From a virus, in IMG/VR virus record IMGVR_UViG_3300032086_003519, positions 1 through 64,000 of that record: a DNA stretch of 64,000 nt; one strand, given 5' to 3'. Position numbers and translations under genes: made by a program. The notes beneath the pieces were generated by a model. That model made no database searches. It was not told the origin of the DNA and saw only the letters and a list, made by a program, of their open reading frames with translations. Positions 1 to 9,783 of the stretch are shown one piece after another. Within the stretch, counting starts at the first letter, position 1. Each line of letters opens with the position of its first letter.

Positions 1-312
1 GGAGTGCAATACAGACAAAATGGTGGAGCGATTGGGGGAATGGGACAAAATATGATGGATGCGATTGCAAAATCTCTTTCTATCTTTGATAATTTAGCAG
101 GGATGTTAAACAACATCGCTGTTATGTTCTCGAACCTACAAATATCACATACAATACAAGTTGACGGAACCTTAAATATTCCCGGATTCTCACAACAAGC
201 AATTAATAATATTGTTAATACAATTGGCGAACAAGTTGTTTCGCAGACCGAAGACAAAATTAATGTTGCATTAGATGAGTTCAACAGAAAACTAGACCAG
301 CGAGCAGACTAA
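1..312 (+). CDS. C-terminal end of a large virion protein (possible tape measure), cut by the window edge
   Basis: The frame is open to base 1, so this is probably the 3' end of a larger gene. A GTG at base 4 could start a 102-residue protein, but no ribosome site is visible before it. The visible part has a Met/Ile/Asn-rich amphipathic helix region, then a short beta-like stretch (about residues 48-62) and a polar helical tail ending in RKLDQRAD. Such tails are common at the ends of tape-measure proteins, and the next genes are large virion proteins. The tape-measure idea is inference; that it is partial is likely but unproven. Confidence 0.45.
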   Translation, partial: GVQYRQNGGAIGGMGQNMMDAIAKSLSIFDNLAGMLNNIAVMFSNLQISHTIQVDGTLNIPGFSQQAINNIVNTIGEQVVSQTEDKINVALDEFNRKLDQRAD

Positions 313-321
313 GGAAGAGAG

Positions 322-3300
322 ATGGCAAAGAAAAAATCATCGGCATTATCATTTTCGATTGAGAGTGGAGACCAATCCACTTTTGATCTTTTTATGAAGT
401 CGCCCGAAAATATAAGAGACTTTACCAACTGGCAAGATAGAACATCTTCTTTAGAAGTTGATAGAGCTCGCGCCTTTGAAAAGACACCTTTTGATGTTAA
501 CTCTGATTCTTTTTCTACCTATGATAATATAGAAATAGCAAATGATGTTGCAATTGCATCAGTCCCAGATATTGATATTTGTCAGGTCGGTTACAATATT
601 AATATTAGTGCTTTCTTTAGGGTCAAAGTTACTATCAGCGTAGTCGATGGTTACAATGATCTTCCCGGAGGTAATATCCAATACGGAATGCCGTTTTTTT
701 ATATAGGTACTAGAGCAAGAACCTCAGAGTTCCATTTCGCACGATGCCAAGAAAATCAAGGGAATCCCTTAGTGCCGATATCGGAAAAAAGAGAGCTGCA
801 GTTTTTTGTAGCTTCAAATGATTATCTGGATGGAAGTAGCAATTCTGGGTTTGCAATTACTAATGCTATAGATCTACAGCCTCTAGAAAGAAGGCTTAGT
901 GTTATTCAAGATGCTTTTGCAAAAGCTTCTTTAGAAGAAGGTGATTTACCACCTTATTATAGGGGACAAACTTACCGTTGTAATGGTGTAGATTCTGGGA
1001 TTCCACTCCCCGCTGATAACCCCGGAATTCATGTACTCGCCGAAGATCAGGGATCTTCTTTTCTTGCTTTTAATATGTCTGGCGCACGAGAATTTGGGGA
1101 AGATGAACTTGGTGACGGTATTGTTACTGCTACAAGCGAATTTACAAAAAGTAGTAGTCTAGGCAACACCGTTGCATATAAAGTTGAGCTTATGCGATAT
1201 GATTGCAAGGGCTTCTGTTACGATAAGATAAGACATGAAGGTGCGGGTAGAGTAGACTATTTTACTCGTAGATCAGGATACCTGACTTCCGCTGACACCG
1301 CAAACAACACAGTCACTCTTGATACTACAGAACTGCAAGATGGAGACCTGATAAAAATAACTTCCGTTTTGGAGCCAACACCTGTATCATCAATAAATTC
1401 TTTGAATGGCCTACATTACGTTAGAAAATCTGGTAGCTCTTATGAGCTTTACTCTCAAGCAAATCTAACAGAAAGGCTAACAGTCACAGACTTTAGGGGT
1501 ATAACTTCTTCTACTTGGACTTTGCTTAAATCTGTAGATAATGATTCGCCGACTTCAAACTGGGCATATTCTAAAAGCGATTGTGGTATTAATCGTTGTG
1601 GCACAAAAGTTACACAGGATCAGGTTTTACATACAGAGACTACATACGACCAGATAACTTCCACTCCCGGTACCAATCCAAATGAATTAATTATTAGAGA
1701 TAAAAACTTTAATCTTGGTAAATCTATAGCGATTAGTAACACTGGCGCTATGGCTATTTCTCAGCCAGCTAGCCATTTGACTGTTACATATGACGAAACT
1801 GGTGTCGGTCGAAATCGCATTCTATTTTCAACAGACTACGTTGTTCCTGCTTCACTAGGTTCACGTCCAGAATTTGGAAGAAATAATACGCATAGTCTTT
1901 CCGTGCTTCCAGCACTTTACCTTGATGTGTGCGAAGAAGAGGTTGATGAAGCAACTGCTCCAGACGATCCTACCGGCTCAACTTACGGAGGTGAAGGTGA
2001 TATATTTGACACCCCTATGAGTGAGCCTGTTGTTTCCACTGATGGTGATAATGTAGACTTCTATAATTATGGCGATACTGATGACGATTTTTCAGGTAGT
2101 CCTGATTCTTCGGTTCCCGCCGGTAATTTCTCTGGAGATTCATCTTTGGATAAAGTTTATTCAATCCAGACACCTTATTTATTTGACACTGGCGAAAAGA
2201 TAAACTATGGATGTGTTTTTATTAGAGATACACTAGACTCAGCGAGTAGAGTAATTACTGCCGCTACCGACAATCCATTTATTAGTTCGTCGCCATCTGT
2301 TGTTCCCACTTATGTTGATTTATATTGGCACAAAGTATATGCACAGAATAAGGGTATCTTTTCTGATTACAACTTAGTCACAAATACTATACCTCATACG
2401 TTTGGTTCACTTTCTTTGAGAGATAATGGCGAGGGTGAGTATGAAGTTTTTGATATTAGAATTCTGCCTGATATCAGTACAAAATGGAAGTTTCACGGAC
2501 ATCCCTTAAGTAGGTCAAAAGTGAGAGCCACTTATCTTGCCGATTTTAATAACACAGAAAAATATACTGACGGATTTGGTATTGCAATTGCATTTGGTGA
2601 AGATGGTGAACTTTACGCTGCAGACCAGACAGACCATTACGGCACAGCCTTTTCATTGTTTAGTGATACATTACTATTCGATTATGATCATCAGCAGCCT
2701 AGATCTTTCGATCCTGAATATCCATATTATTCTGAGGGCGCAGATTTTGGTTTAGCTCAGGGAGAATTAGTAACTACCAAGAAGCAAGAAAATTTAGCTT
2801 TACAAGATTTTGCAGATAACCACACAAAAACACGTAGGCAGATGCATGAATTTTCGGGTCAGCTATTTTCTGTTCACATCAAACTTAAAAACTCAACTCA
2901 GGTTATTCCGTATAATACTGCAGACAGTGTTTCAATTGCTTCTGATTCTGATAAGGTTTTTATATCTGATGGGGCGGATATAAAGGTTCTTACTAAAGAG
3001 TCCGAAATTTCTTTTGGGACAAAGACCGCAAATGTCATTAACGTTGCGAGATTTACGTCATTTTTTGATAATGGAAGATATCAAAGCGTTAGAGATGCGC
3101 TTGAAAATCCTAGAATATTTCCTGCTCCAGCAAGTATGTTCGATGGCCACACCTTGTTAAGTCAAGACAATTCTTTTGCACCTAGTTACGATACTTACAA
3201 TTCTGCGACTAGCCCTTTATATAAAGTCAGTCCGTTTTTTGGTGGTCTCATTCAAGGATCTTTTGAAACAAACTTACTAGCTTCCAATGCGGGCGGTGAA

Positions 3301-6300
3301 TTGCGTTGGATATTTGATTATTTTTACAAAGAAGGAGATCCTTACGATCCCTTCAACTATCAAAATGACGCAACGGTTGCAGCAATACAAAACGTACCTA
3401 CCTCTGATACATCTCAGGGTAGCACAAAAATTACCTATTACACATTCTCTGAAAGTTATATTCCTGACGCAGAACCTAAATTCAGGGTTAAGGATAATAT
3501 ACTCGGTTTTATAAAAACAACAAGTATTGACGAATTTGGTTTGTATGGAGGTATTGCTAAAAGATTAGTTCTTTATGATACTTCAAAGTCTAGACCAGAA
3601 TTTTTGCAAAGAATTACAGCTGCCGTGCCGGGTTATGGTAGCGTTCAGGATGCAAGATATGATTTAAACGAAGTCATCAACGGAGACAATTCAGCTCCTT
3701 TAGACTTTTCTGGGTTTGATATTGCGGGAGGCAAAATATTCACCTCAATTGTTGATAATGAAAATGACATTTCTACTAGTGGATTAACTGTTACAAGACT
3801 TCCAGAAGGAAGGGCTTATGCAATATTCACGGATACTGGAATGTCGCCACTTCCTAGATCCGTGCCTTTGGGAGAATCGACTGAATCAGTGCTGCCATTC
3901 TTCTCTTTTGCGGAGGATTTTTCCGACAGTTCACCTTATAATTTAAATGATATTTATCAATATAACCGCAATGAGGGTTCTTTTATTAGTGGTAGTTCTT
4001 TTGACATAAACAACTCTCATAGGGCTCCTGTTGTGGTCTTTAGTGTTAAAGAATTTACCAAGAATGGTCAGGCCATTGCTATTCCAATAGCTGTAAATTT
4101 CCAAGTCGATGTCGATTCAAATACTACTTTTCCTGATGGCAATGTTGTCTTACCAGCAATACGTCTCTACGCTGACGATCCTAGACTTACTATAGAACAG
4201 GCGGGAGAGGTTTCTGGATCAGATTTAGTTTTTGGTCAAGATAGTAGCGACTTTACGCCGCTTTATTTTGGGGGTGTTCAAAATGCAAAGAGGTTTATTA
4301 TCACACCTACATATAGATTTACAGGTGGAAGATATATAGGTACTGCTTCAATCGACCAATCTCAAAGGTCAGATGGGCTACAAGCCGGAGGTATTCTTAG
4401 TCACTACAGGCCGCTATCCGCTGCCGACAATAGGACTCTTAGATATAATGACGGAAATGGAAATGCTCTTACTGAAGAATTAGATGCCTATGGAAACAGG
4501 ATTCCTGCAAGCTATGTTTTGGAATTTGATGACGTAAATAAAGATAGCTATAATGCCTCGTTTAAAAAGGGTCAAAAATCTTTGATGGTTTCTTTATTGT
4601 CTTGGAGTGATGAGTACAGAGCTGAACGCCCTAGACAAGGCGGTTTTTATGATGAAGATGTTGAAGCCTATAGGAAAGCGTATACAAAGATGAATTACAA
4701 TGAGGAAAACCCTCATTCGTACATAAATAATGCAAGAGTTTCAGTTGATGTGACTTATAGAGAATACGATTTAGCTAGAGTCAGAAGGTTTGCTTGTAAT
4801 GGTAATTGGCATCTACTAGAAAATCCTAATCCAGATCTTTTGTTCAATGGTCCTGAAATTTCTACCTTAGATTTGGTAAGGGCTGGTGTCGGCAAATCAC
4901 AGCCTTACCTCAATGAATCTGTTGAGGTTTTGTTAGGAACAGAAAGTGATAGTATACAAGTTGTCTCGCCTCAGTTAGCTTTTGACACTCCTAAACCAGA
5001 CTTTTTGTCTCTGATGATCAGCAATGTAGCTACCGAAAATAATGATGCTGATTTGTTTACTAGAGGGCATATTGTATCTACTGGTAATGTTGATTTACAT
5101 ATTTCTGGTGTTCGTCTTGCTTACAATTTTGCAACCCTACACTTAGGCGAAGTCAAAGTTGATAATGATTTCGATATTAGTATTCCTGAAGTTATAGGAT
5201 TTGAGTGTGATGGCATTTCTCTTGCTCTTTTACCGCCTACAGGTACTCATGAGCAGGCAACAAGTTCTTTGGTATTTCCGGGTGCGACTGGGGTGAACGA
5301 AGGACTCTCGTTATCAGTTAACCCAACGTACACTAGTGGTGCCTTTGATTTCTATGTTCAGGGTGGTCTTGGTAGTGGAAATATGGACGTTGCAATTTCT
5401 GGAGTTCATGGTGTAAGTAATTCCATGCCTTGTGTTGAGGGGAATCTCTTTATTGGGGCAATGACAGGTCCGTCTAGTGGTATCATGCCTCTGCATATAA
5501 ATAGGTTTACAGAAAGCGGAGTAATGCCCTTGTTTATGGAACCCGGCAATTCTTCAGGTGTCATGCCGCTTTCTATCAACACGCAGCCAATTCATAGTAG
5601 CGGTACTCTTTTCTCTAGGGGCCATCAAAGTGATGACTCTGAAACAACTCTGTTTATTGGTAGACAGTTTGATGAAAAGCGTATGGACTTATCCGTTAGT
5701 GGCCCTGTTGAATTTAATGGAGATATGACGCTACACGCTTCAGGCGCTGTAATTCCAACCGCCAATTCGCTAACTAATAATTATTCTCATTCTTGCGAAC
5801 TGTTGAAAACTGAGAACAAATTTGATTTGAGTCCTAGCTCAGAAAAACTGATCCCTCTGACGAAGGCAAACTCAATATCTAGAAATACACACTTACCCGG
5901 AAGCTCCTTCAAGTATGGGTATTATTCACCTCTTAGCCCCGGAAATAGACTAAATAATTTTACTCAATCTTCAGCAAATATTTTTTATGACCAAGAGTTA
6001 TCTAGAGAGGCTGTTGCGTCAAACAGAAGTATATTAGCTGTTGGTTCAAATGTTTCTGCTTTGTCAAGCGACGTGCAGTCGTTGCAAATTTTTGAATACA
6101 TTGATGGAGACAGCTTAGATCTTAAATTTACTTATGACAATTTTTATGAAGATATGATTAACCTTCAGGTCATAGGCGACAATGACTCTGGAATGCTTAT
6201 AAGATATAAATCTGTAGATGTCTCTGAATATAATACAATTGCAGTTTCTATTAGATTTAGAACAGCTAATGGATTAAGAGATGCTGTGTGCATACTTCAA

Positions 6301-8295
6301 CCAGCAACATTAACCGCTACCCGATATGGCAAGCCAACATATGACCTGTGTGCAATAGAACCATCTTTTACAATCCCGTCTACAACTGAAAACATAGATG
6401 GTTGGATAATGACGTATGCAAAAGTTGGAGATTTTATAAACGAAGATGAAGCTGCACTAAAATCTAATAACTATCTAGGCAACACTGTACAGTGGAAAGA
6501 TCTAGATCTTTACTATGATAAACAAAGTAAAAACTACGGCTCAGTTTATTATTTACAGTATTCAGATAATTATGCAACAGAAAATTTGGCGTTTTCATTT
6601 AATTCGACCTCCGATGGACAGGGATACTATTCAAACAGATACAATATACCTGAAGGAACAAAAGTTGGCTTTGGTTCTAAATTCAAGATTGACGGCGATT
6701 ATGCTGTGGTATCAGCCCCTCTGTTTGATTCTTTCATTGCTAATAATAATCTTTCAGTTATGCATGCCCCTTCACCTGAAGGGTCCGCCTATGTCTACAG
6801 GTTTGATTCCGAGTGGATTTATGTTGACGCGATTTATTCTGGAGGATATACATCTTCTGATATTTCTGGAGTATCCGACTGCGCTTACAATTATGCTTTA
6901 TTTGGATATGATGTTGATCTTAACAAAGACAGCAAGTACATAGCCGTATCTGAGCCGGGAACTAATACCATATACAAATACATTATACATGACAATGATA
7001 CTGTTTCGTCTATTGATAGTTACACAGATGACACCTCCGCCAGATTTGGAAGCTCTTTGAATTTATGTTCAAATAGTATTCTAACTAATGACATTCAGTT
7101 TATTAAAGACCCAGTACACGATTACAGTTTTGCATTTACACCGCAAGAAAATGTGCAAGAAGTAGAGCAGTACAATCCTTCCTCTTCATCCACTATCTCG
7201 GTTTCTAGTCAATTCACATTTGTGAAAATGATTAAACCTTTTGGTGTGCCGAAACTTTTGGCAGGAAGAACATTCAGAGTTCGCTTTGCTGCTCAACCAG
7301 AACTTATCATAGAAAAAATTTCTATATTAGACATTAGACAAAATTCCGGTAATCTATTTATAAGTGGGCCGATACTTTCTAATAGTGAGCAAGACCTACT
7401 ATATTATAGACCATTTGAGAGTGGCACTAATGATATGTCACTTCAGTTCGCTTCAATTGGTGTGAATTCTGGAATACCACTTCATGTCCACGTTCCAGAT
7501 CCGGCTAGTGGAGATATGTCCTTACATTTGCGTCAAGCAGAGAAATTTGAAACTACACTATTTATAGGTGCTGAATTTACAGACACTACTTTTGCTTCAG
7601 ATCTGAGTATTAGTGGGCCAATAGCTAGTACATTAGAAAAAGACTTGTTCGCTGGTGGAGTAGAAGTAGAAGCTAATGATAGAGATCTTTATATACTCGG
7701 AGGTTTAGCTGCGCAGCGCGGACAAGATATGTTTATCAAGCAGGACGATTTGATTAGTGCGTCTGGCGCTAATGAATTATTCCTAGAAGGCATTTATGGA
7801 GGAACAGGCAATATAGTCAAGACCTCTACATTGTATCTTGGAGCAGGCAACTTTGGCCCTGCCAGTGGAATTTCTACACTAGCACTAAAGACAGACGAAT
7901 TTGGAAGAGCTAGTGGTATCACTACGTTAGCAATTGCCCAAGACCCTGCAAGCGGAGTATTTGACGGAACGTTTGCTGCTTCTGTTGGTGGCTCTGGAGT
8001 ATCTGATACAACTGGCTTCTTCAGAGAAAATGGAACTGCGAATTTAATAATTGCTGCTACAGCACCTGCATCTGGCATTAATACGCTTTATCTGCACCGA
8101 AAAGGTATTGGCGGCGGTGAAGAATTGGATGCAAACAGCAACCTAATTGTGTATAATCTTACAGAAGCTTCAAATGTTAATTTAGCTGTTTCAGGAGCCA
8201 ATATTGCTACGGCGGATATGAATATAGCAATATCAGGAGTTGTAGGATTGGGCACAGGAATTATGCCTGCATTTGTTAGAGGTTATCAAGACTAA
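322..8295 (+). CDS. Giant 2657-residue repeat-rich virion protein, fibre/adhesin-like
   Basis: The ATG is preceded by AAGGAAGAGAG. The N-terminal half is low-complexity beta-type sequence rich in Ser, Asp, Tyr and Asn, with no catalytic motif seen. Residues about 1550-1815 and 2335-2657 hold two arrays of irregular 15-20-residue units built on SG-x-MPL-x-I, TLFI and D-x-LSISG (for example SGIMPLHI, SGVMPLFM, SGDMSLHL). Between them, about 2110-2260, are FG-GAP-like (integrin beta-propeller) units such as FGSKFKIDGDYAVVSAP followed by a G-x-AYVY strand. Size and repeats suggest a long fibre or surface adhesin displayed on the tail. It heads the plus-strand virion genes. Function is inferred from architecture only. 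Confidence 0.75.
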   Translation: MAKKKSSALSFSIESGDQSTFDLFMKSPENIRDFTNWQDRTSSLEVDRARAFEKTPFDVNSDSFSTYDNIEIANDVAIASVPDIDICQVGYNINISAFFRVKVTISVVDGYNDLPGGNIQYGMPFFYIGTRARTSEFHFARCQENQGNPLVPISEKRELQFFVASNDYLDGSSNSGFAITNAIDLQPLERRLSVIQDAFAKASLEEGDLPPYYRGQTYRCNGVDSGIPLPADNPGIHVLAEDQGSSFLAFNMSGAREFGEDELGDGIVTATSEFTKSSSLGNTVAYKVELMRYDCKGFCYDKIRHEGAGRVDYFTRRSGYLTSADTANNTVTLDTTELQDGDLIKITSVLEPTPVSSINSLNGLHYVRKSGSSYELYSQANLTERLTVTDFRGITSSTWTLLKSVDNDSPTSNWAYSKSDCGINRCGTKVTQDQVLHTETTYDQITSTPGTNPNELIIRDKNFNLGKSIAISNTGAMAISQPASHLTVTYDETGVGRNRILFSTDYVVPASLGSRPEFGRNNTHSLSVLPALYLDVCEEEVDEATAPDDPTGSTYGGEGDIFDTPMSEPVVSTDGDNVDFYNYGDTDDDFSGSPDSSVPAGNFSGDSSLDKVYSIQTPYLFDTGEKINYGCVFIRDTLDSASRVITAATDNPFISSSPSVVPTYVDLYWHKVYAQNKGIFSDYNLVTNTIPHTFGSLSLRDNGEGEYEVFDIRILPDISTKWKFHGHPLSRSKVRATYLADFNNTEKYTDGFGIAIAFGEDGELYAADQTDHYGTAFSLFSDTLLFDYDHQQPRSFDPEYPYYSEGADFGLAQGELVTTKKQENLALQDFADNHTKTRRQMHEFSGQLFSVHIKLKNSTQVIPYNTADSVSIASDSDKVFISDGADIKVLTKESEISFGTKTANVINVARFTSFFDNGRYQSVRDALENPRIFPAPASMFDGHTLLSQDNSFAPSYDTYNSATSPLYKVSPFFGGLIQGSFETNLLASNAGGELRWIFDYFYKEGDPYDPFNYQNDATVAAIQNVPTSDTSQGSTKITYYTFSESYIPDAEPKFRVKDNILGFIKTTSIDEFGLYGGIAKRLVLYDTSKSRPEFLQRITAAVPGYGSVQDARYDLNEVINGDNSAPLDFSGFDIAGGKIFTSIVDNENDISTSGLTVTRLPEGRAYAIFTDTGMSPLPRSVPLGESTESVLPFFSFAEDFSDSSPYNLNDIYQYNRNEGSFISGSSFDINNSHRAPVVVFSVKEFTKNGQAIAIPIAVNFQVDVDSNTTFPDGNVVLPAIRLYADDPRLTIEQAGEVSGSDLVFGQDSSDFTPLYFGGVQNAKRFIITPTYRFTGGRYIGTASIDQSQRSDGLQAGGILSHYRPLSAADNRTLRYNDGNGNALTEELDAYGNRIPASYVLEFDDVNKDSYNASFKKGQKSLMVSLLSWSDEYRAERPRQGGFYDEDVEAYRKAYTKMNYNEENPHSYINNARVSVDVTYREYDLARVRRFACNGNWHLLENPNPDLLFNGPEISTLDLVRAGVGKSQPYLNESVEVLLGTESDSIQVVSPQLAFDTPKPDFLSLMISNVATENNDADLFTRGHIVSTGNVDLHISGVRLAYNFATLHLGEVKVDNDFDISIPEVIGFECDGISLALLPPTGTHEQATSSLVFPGATGVNEGLSLSVNPTYTSGAFDFYVQGGLGSGNMDVAISGVHGVSNSMPCVEGNLFIGAMTGPSSGIMPLHINRFTESGVMPLFMEPGNSSGVMPLSINTQPIHSSGTLFSRGHQSDDSETTLFIGRQFDEKRMDLSVSGPVEFNGDMTLHASGAVIPTANSLTNNYSHSCELLKTENKFDLSPSSEKLIPLTKANSISRNTHLPGSSFKYGYYSPLSPGNRLNNFTQSSANIFYDQELSREAVASNRSILAVGSNVSALSSDVQSLQIFEYIDGDSLDLKFTYDNFYEDMINLQVIGDNDSGMLIRYKSVDVSEYNTIAVSIRFRTANGLRDAVCILQPATLTATRYGKPTYDLCAIEPSFTIPSTTENIDGWIMTYAKVGDFINEDEAALKSNNYLGNTVQWKDLDLYYDKQSKNYGSVYYLQYSDNYATENLAFSFNSTSDGQGYYSNRYNIPEGTKVGFGSKFKIDGDYAVVSAPLFDSFIANNNLSVMHAPSPEGSAYVYRFDSEWIYVDAIYSGGYTSSDISGVSDCAYNYALFGYDVDLNKDSKYIAVSEPGTNTIYKYIIHDNDTVSSIDSYTDDTSARFGSSLNLCSNSILTNDIQFIKDPVHDYSFAFTPQENVQEVEQYNPSSSSTISVSSQFTFVKMIKPFGVPKLLAGRTFRVRFAAQPELIIEKISILDIRQNSGNLFISGPILSNSEQDLLYYRPFESGTNDMSLQFASIGVNSGIPLHVHVPDPASGDMSLHLRQAEKFETTLFIGAEFTDTTFASDLSISGPIASTLEKDLFAGGVEVEANDRDLYILGGLAAQRGQDMFIKQDDLISASGANELFLEGIYGGTGNIVKTSTLYLGAGNFGPASGISTLALKTDEFGRASGITTLAIAQDPASGVFDGTFAASVGGSGVSDTTGFFRENGTANLIIAATAPASGINTLYLHRKGIGGGEELDANSNLIVYNLTEASNVNLAVSGANIATADMNIAISGVVGLGTGIMPAFVRGYQD

Positions 8296-8306
8296 GGAGT
8301 TTATAA

Positions 8307-9782
8307 ATGGCAGTAACATTTAATCCCATTGGGGGATCGCAGATTACCATAGGAGGAACTAGCTCGACTGGCCCGTTTCCTAAGTATTCTATAAATACTG
8401 AGAGAGTCGAGACCGGCGACGGAACTTTAATTGACTTAATATATAATATTAGTGTCACTGGCCAAATCATTGCAGAGGGCGACATAACAACTCCCGGCGC
8501 TCGCCAAGATAATCTGATGAGCAAGATGATTTCCAGATTAGCCCTTATGGAAAATGAAGTTCCTGTTGGTAGGCTTGAAATAGTATCTTATGGTGGTCTT
8601 TCTAACGACTTAACATTTAGCGATGCTGTTCTTACTGGAGTTGAATACGGTGATCAGGATGATTCTGGTTCCGTACAGTTCCAAGACTACACATTCACTT
8701 TTGTTGCCCATAAAAGAGATGGCCAAAAAATAGGTAATACCTATTCTCTCGCTAGCGCCGAAGAAACTTGGGAGATAGCAGAAAACACTGAGAGAACTTT
8801 TAACGGTAATACCCTCACCGGAATTCCTCTAAAAACTTTTACAATTACACATACGGTAAATGCTACTGGGTATCATAGAACAAATGATTCCTCATACCTA
8901 GAATCTGCGTGGTCAGAAGCTAAAGACTGGGTTTTAAGTAGGCTTGTTGACAGCCCTGATGCTACTATTGGTCTTGATATGGCAGACAAGGCTAGGTTTA
9001 CGGATTTTATTCCTGTCTACATGGGGACTACTTCTGCGGATTTCATTAATCTTGGCTCAGAGGAATATTATAATCACAATCGTGTGGCTAATTCTGACTT
9101 GGCTGGCGGGTCTTATTCCGTAACTGAAACTTGGTTTGTCTCCAAAGAATCAGTCACACACGACGTGGAGATTAACTACGACCTAAGTGAAGAGCAGGTC
9201 GCCTCTGTTGTAGTTAATGGCACAATAGCAGGATTGAGCACTTCTAGTTTTGAAAGCAAAGAAGAAAACAAAGTAACTCAAGCAGAAGCTGTTTTGGATT
9301 CAGTTTTAGGTCAAGCCTACACTCTTGCTAGTGCTTTTTACGATACAGTTAAAGAGTCGGGAGCTAATGGTTTAACTAATAATGTGTTATCAAAAAGTGT
9401 TGCAAAAAGCCCTGTAGCTGGTACTATTACTTATACGGTTAACTTTAGTGATAAAGAAAAAGATAATGACGACACTATTACTGAGACTTTGACAGTTACA
9501 GATGACAATGAAAATAGAACAGTTAAAACTATAGCAGTTATAGCTGTTATTGGAAAGGCTGACGGTCCAATTTTTCAGGACATGTCAACAACTCCAGAGA
9601 GAAGGAGAAGCGTAGCCATAGATTGGACCATGAAAAAAGATAAAAGGGATGCCAAGCCTACGTCAGAAGCTGTCGCTGCTGCATATGCATACCAGCCAAC
9701 TGGAGCATTTGAAGTAGCTCGATCAGAATCTTGGACTCCATCAACTGGTGCTTATACATTAAATATAGATTGGACTTATTAA
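8307..9782 (+). CDS. Virion structural protein, 491 residues, tail-associated (putative)
   Basis: The start has AAGGAG about 8 bases upstream and lies 11 bases after the giant fibre-like gene. The protein is beta-rich and opens with a Gly/Thr/Ser segment. Residues about 30-150 look like a tail-tube or baseplate beta-domain (TGQIIAEGD, SGSVQFQDYTFTF). Residues about 290-440 resemble another sandwich domain with a charged DKEKDNDD loop. There is no signal peptide or enzyme motif. I recognise no specific family. Position between two large virion genes supports a tail or baseplate role. Confidence 0.55.
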   Translation: MAVTFNPIGGSQITIGGTSSTGPFPKYSINTERVETGDGTLIDLIYNISVTGQIIAEGDITTPGARQDNLMSKMISRLALMENEVPVGRLEIVSYGGLSNDLTFSDAVLTGVEYGDQDDSGSVQFQDYTFTFVAHKRDGQKIGNTYSLASAEETWEIAENTERTFNGNTLTGIPLKTFTITHTVNATGYHRTNDSSYLESAWSEAKDWVLSRLVDSPDATIGLDMADKARFTDFIPVYMGTTSADFINLGSEEYYNHNRVANSDLAGGSYSVTETWFVSKESVTHDVEINYDLSEEQVASVVVNGTIAGLSTSSFESKEENKVTQAEAVLDSVLGQAYTLASAFYDTVKESGANGLTNNVLSKSVAKSPVAGTITYTVNFSDKEKDNDDTITETLTVTDDNENRTVKTIAVIAVIGKADGPIFQDMSTTPERRRSVAIDWTMKKDKRDAKPTSEAVAAAYAYQPTGAFEVARSESWTPSTGAYTLNIDWTY

Positions 9783-9783
9783 T

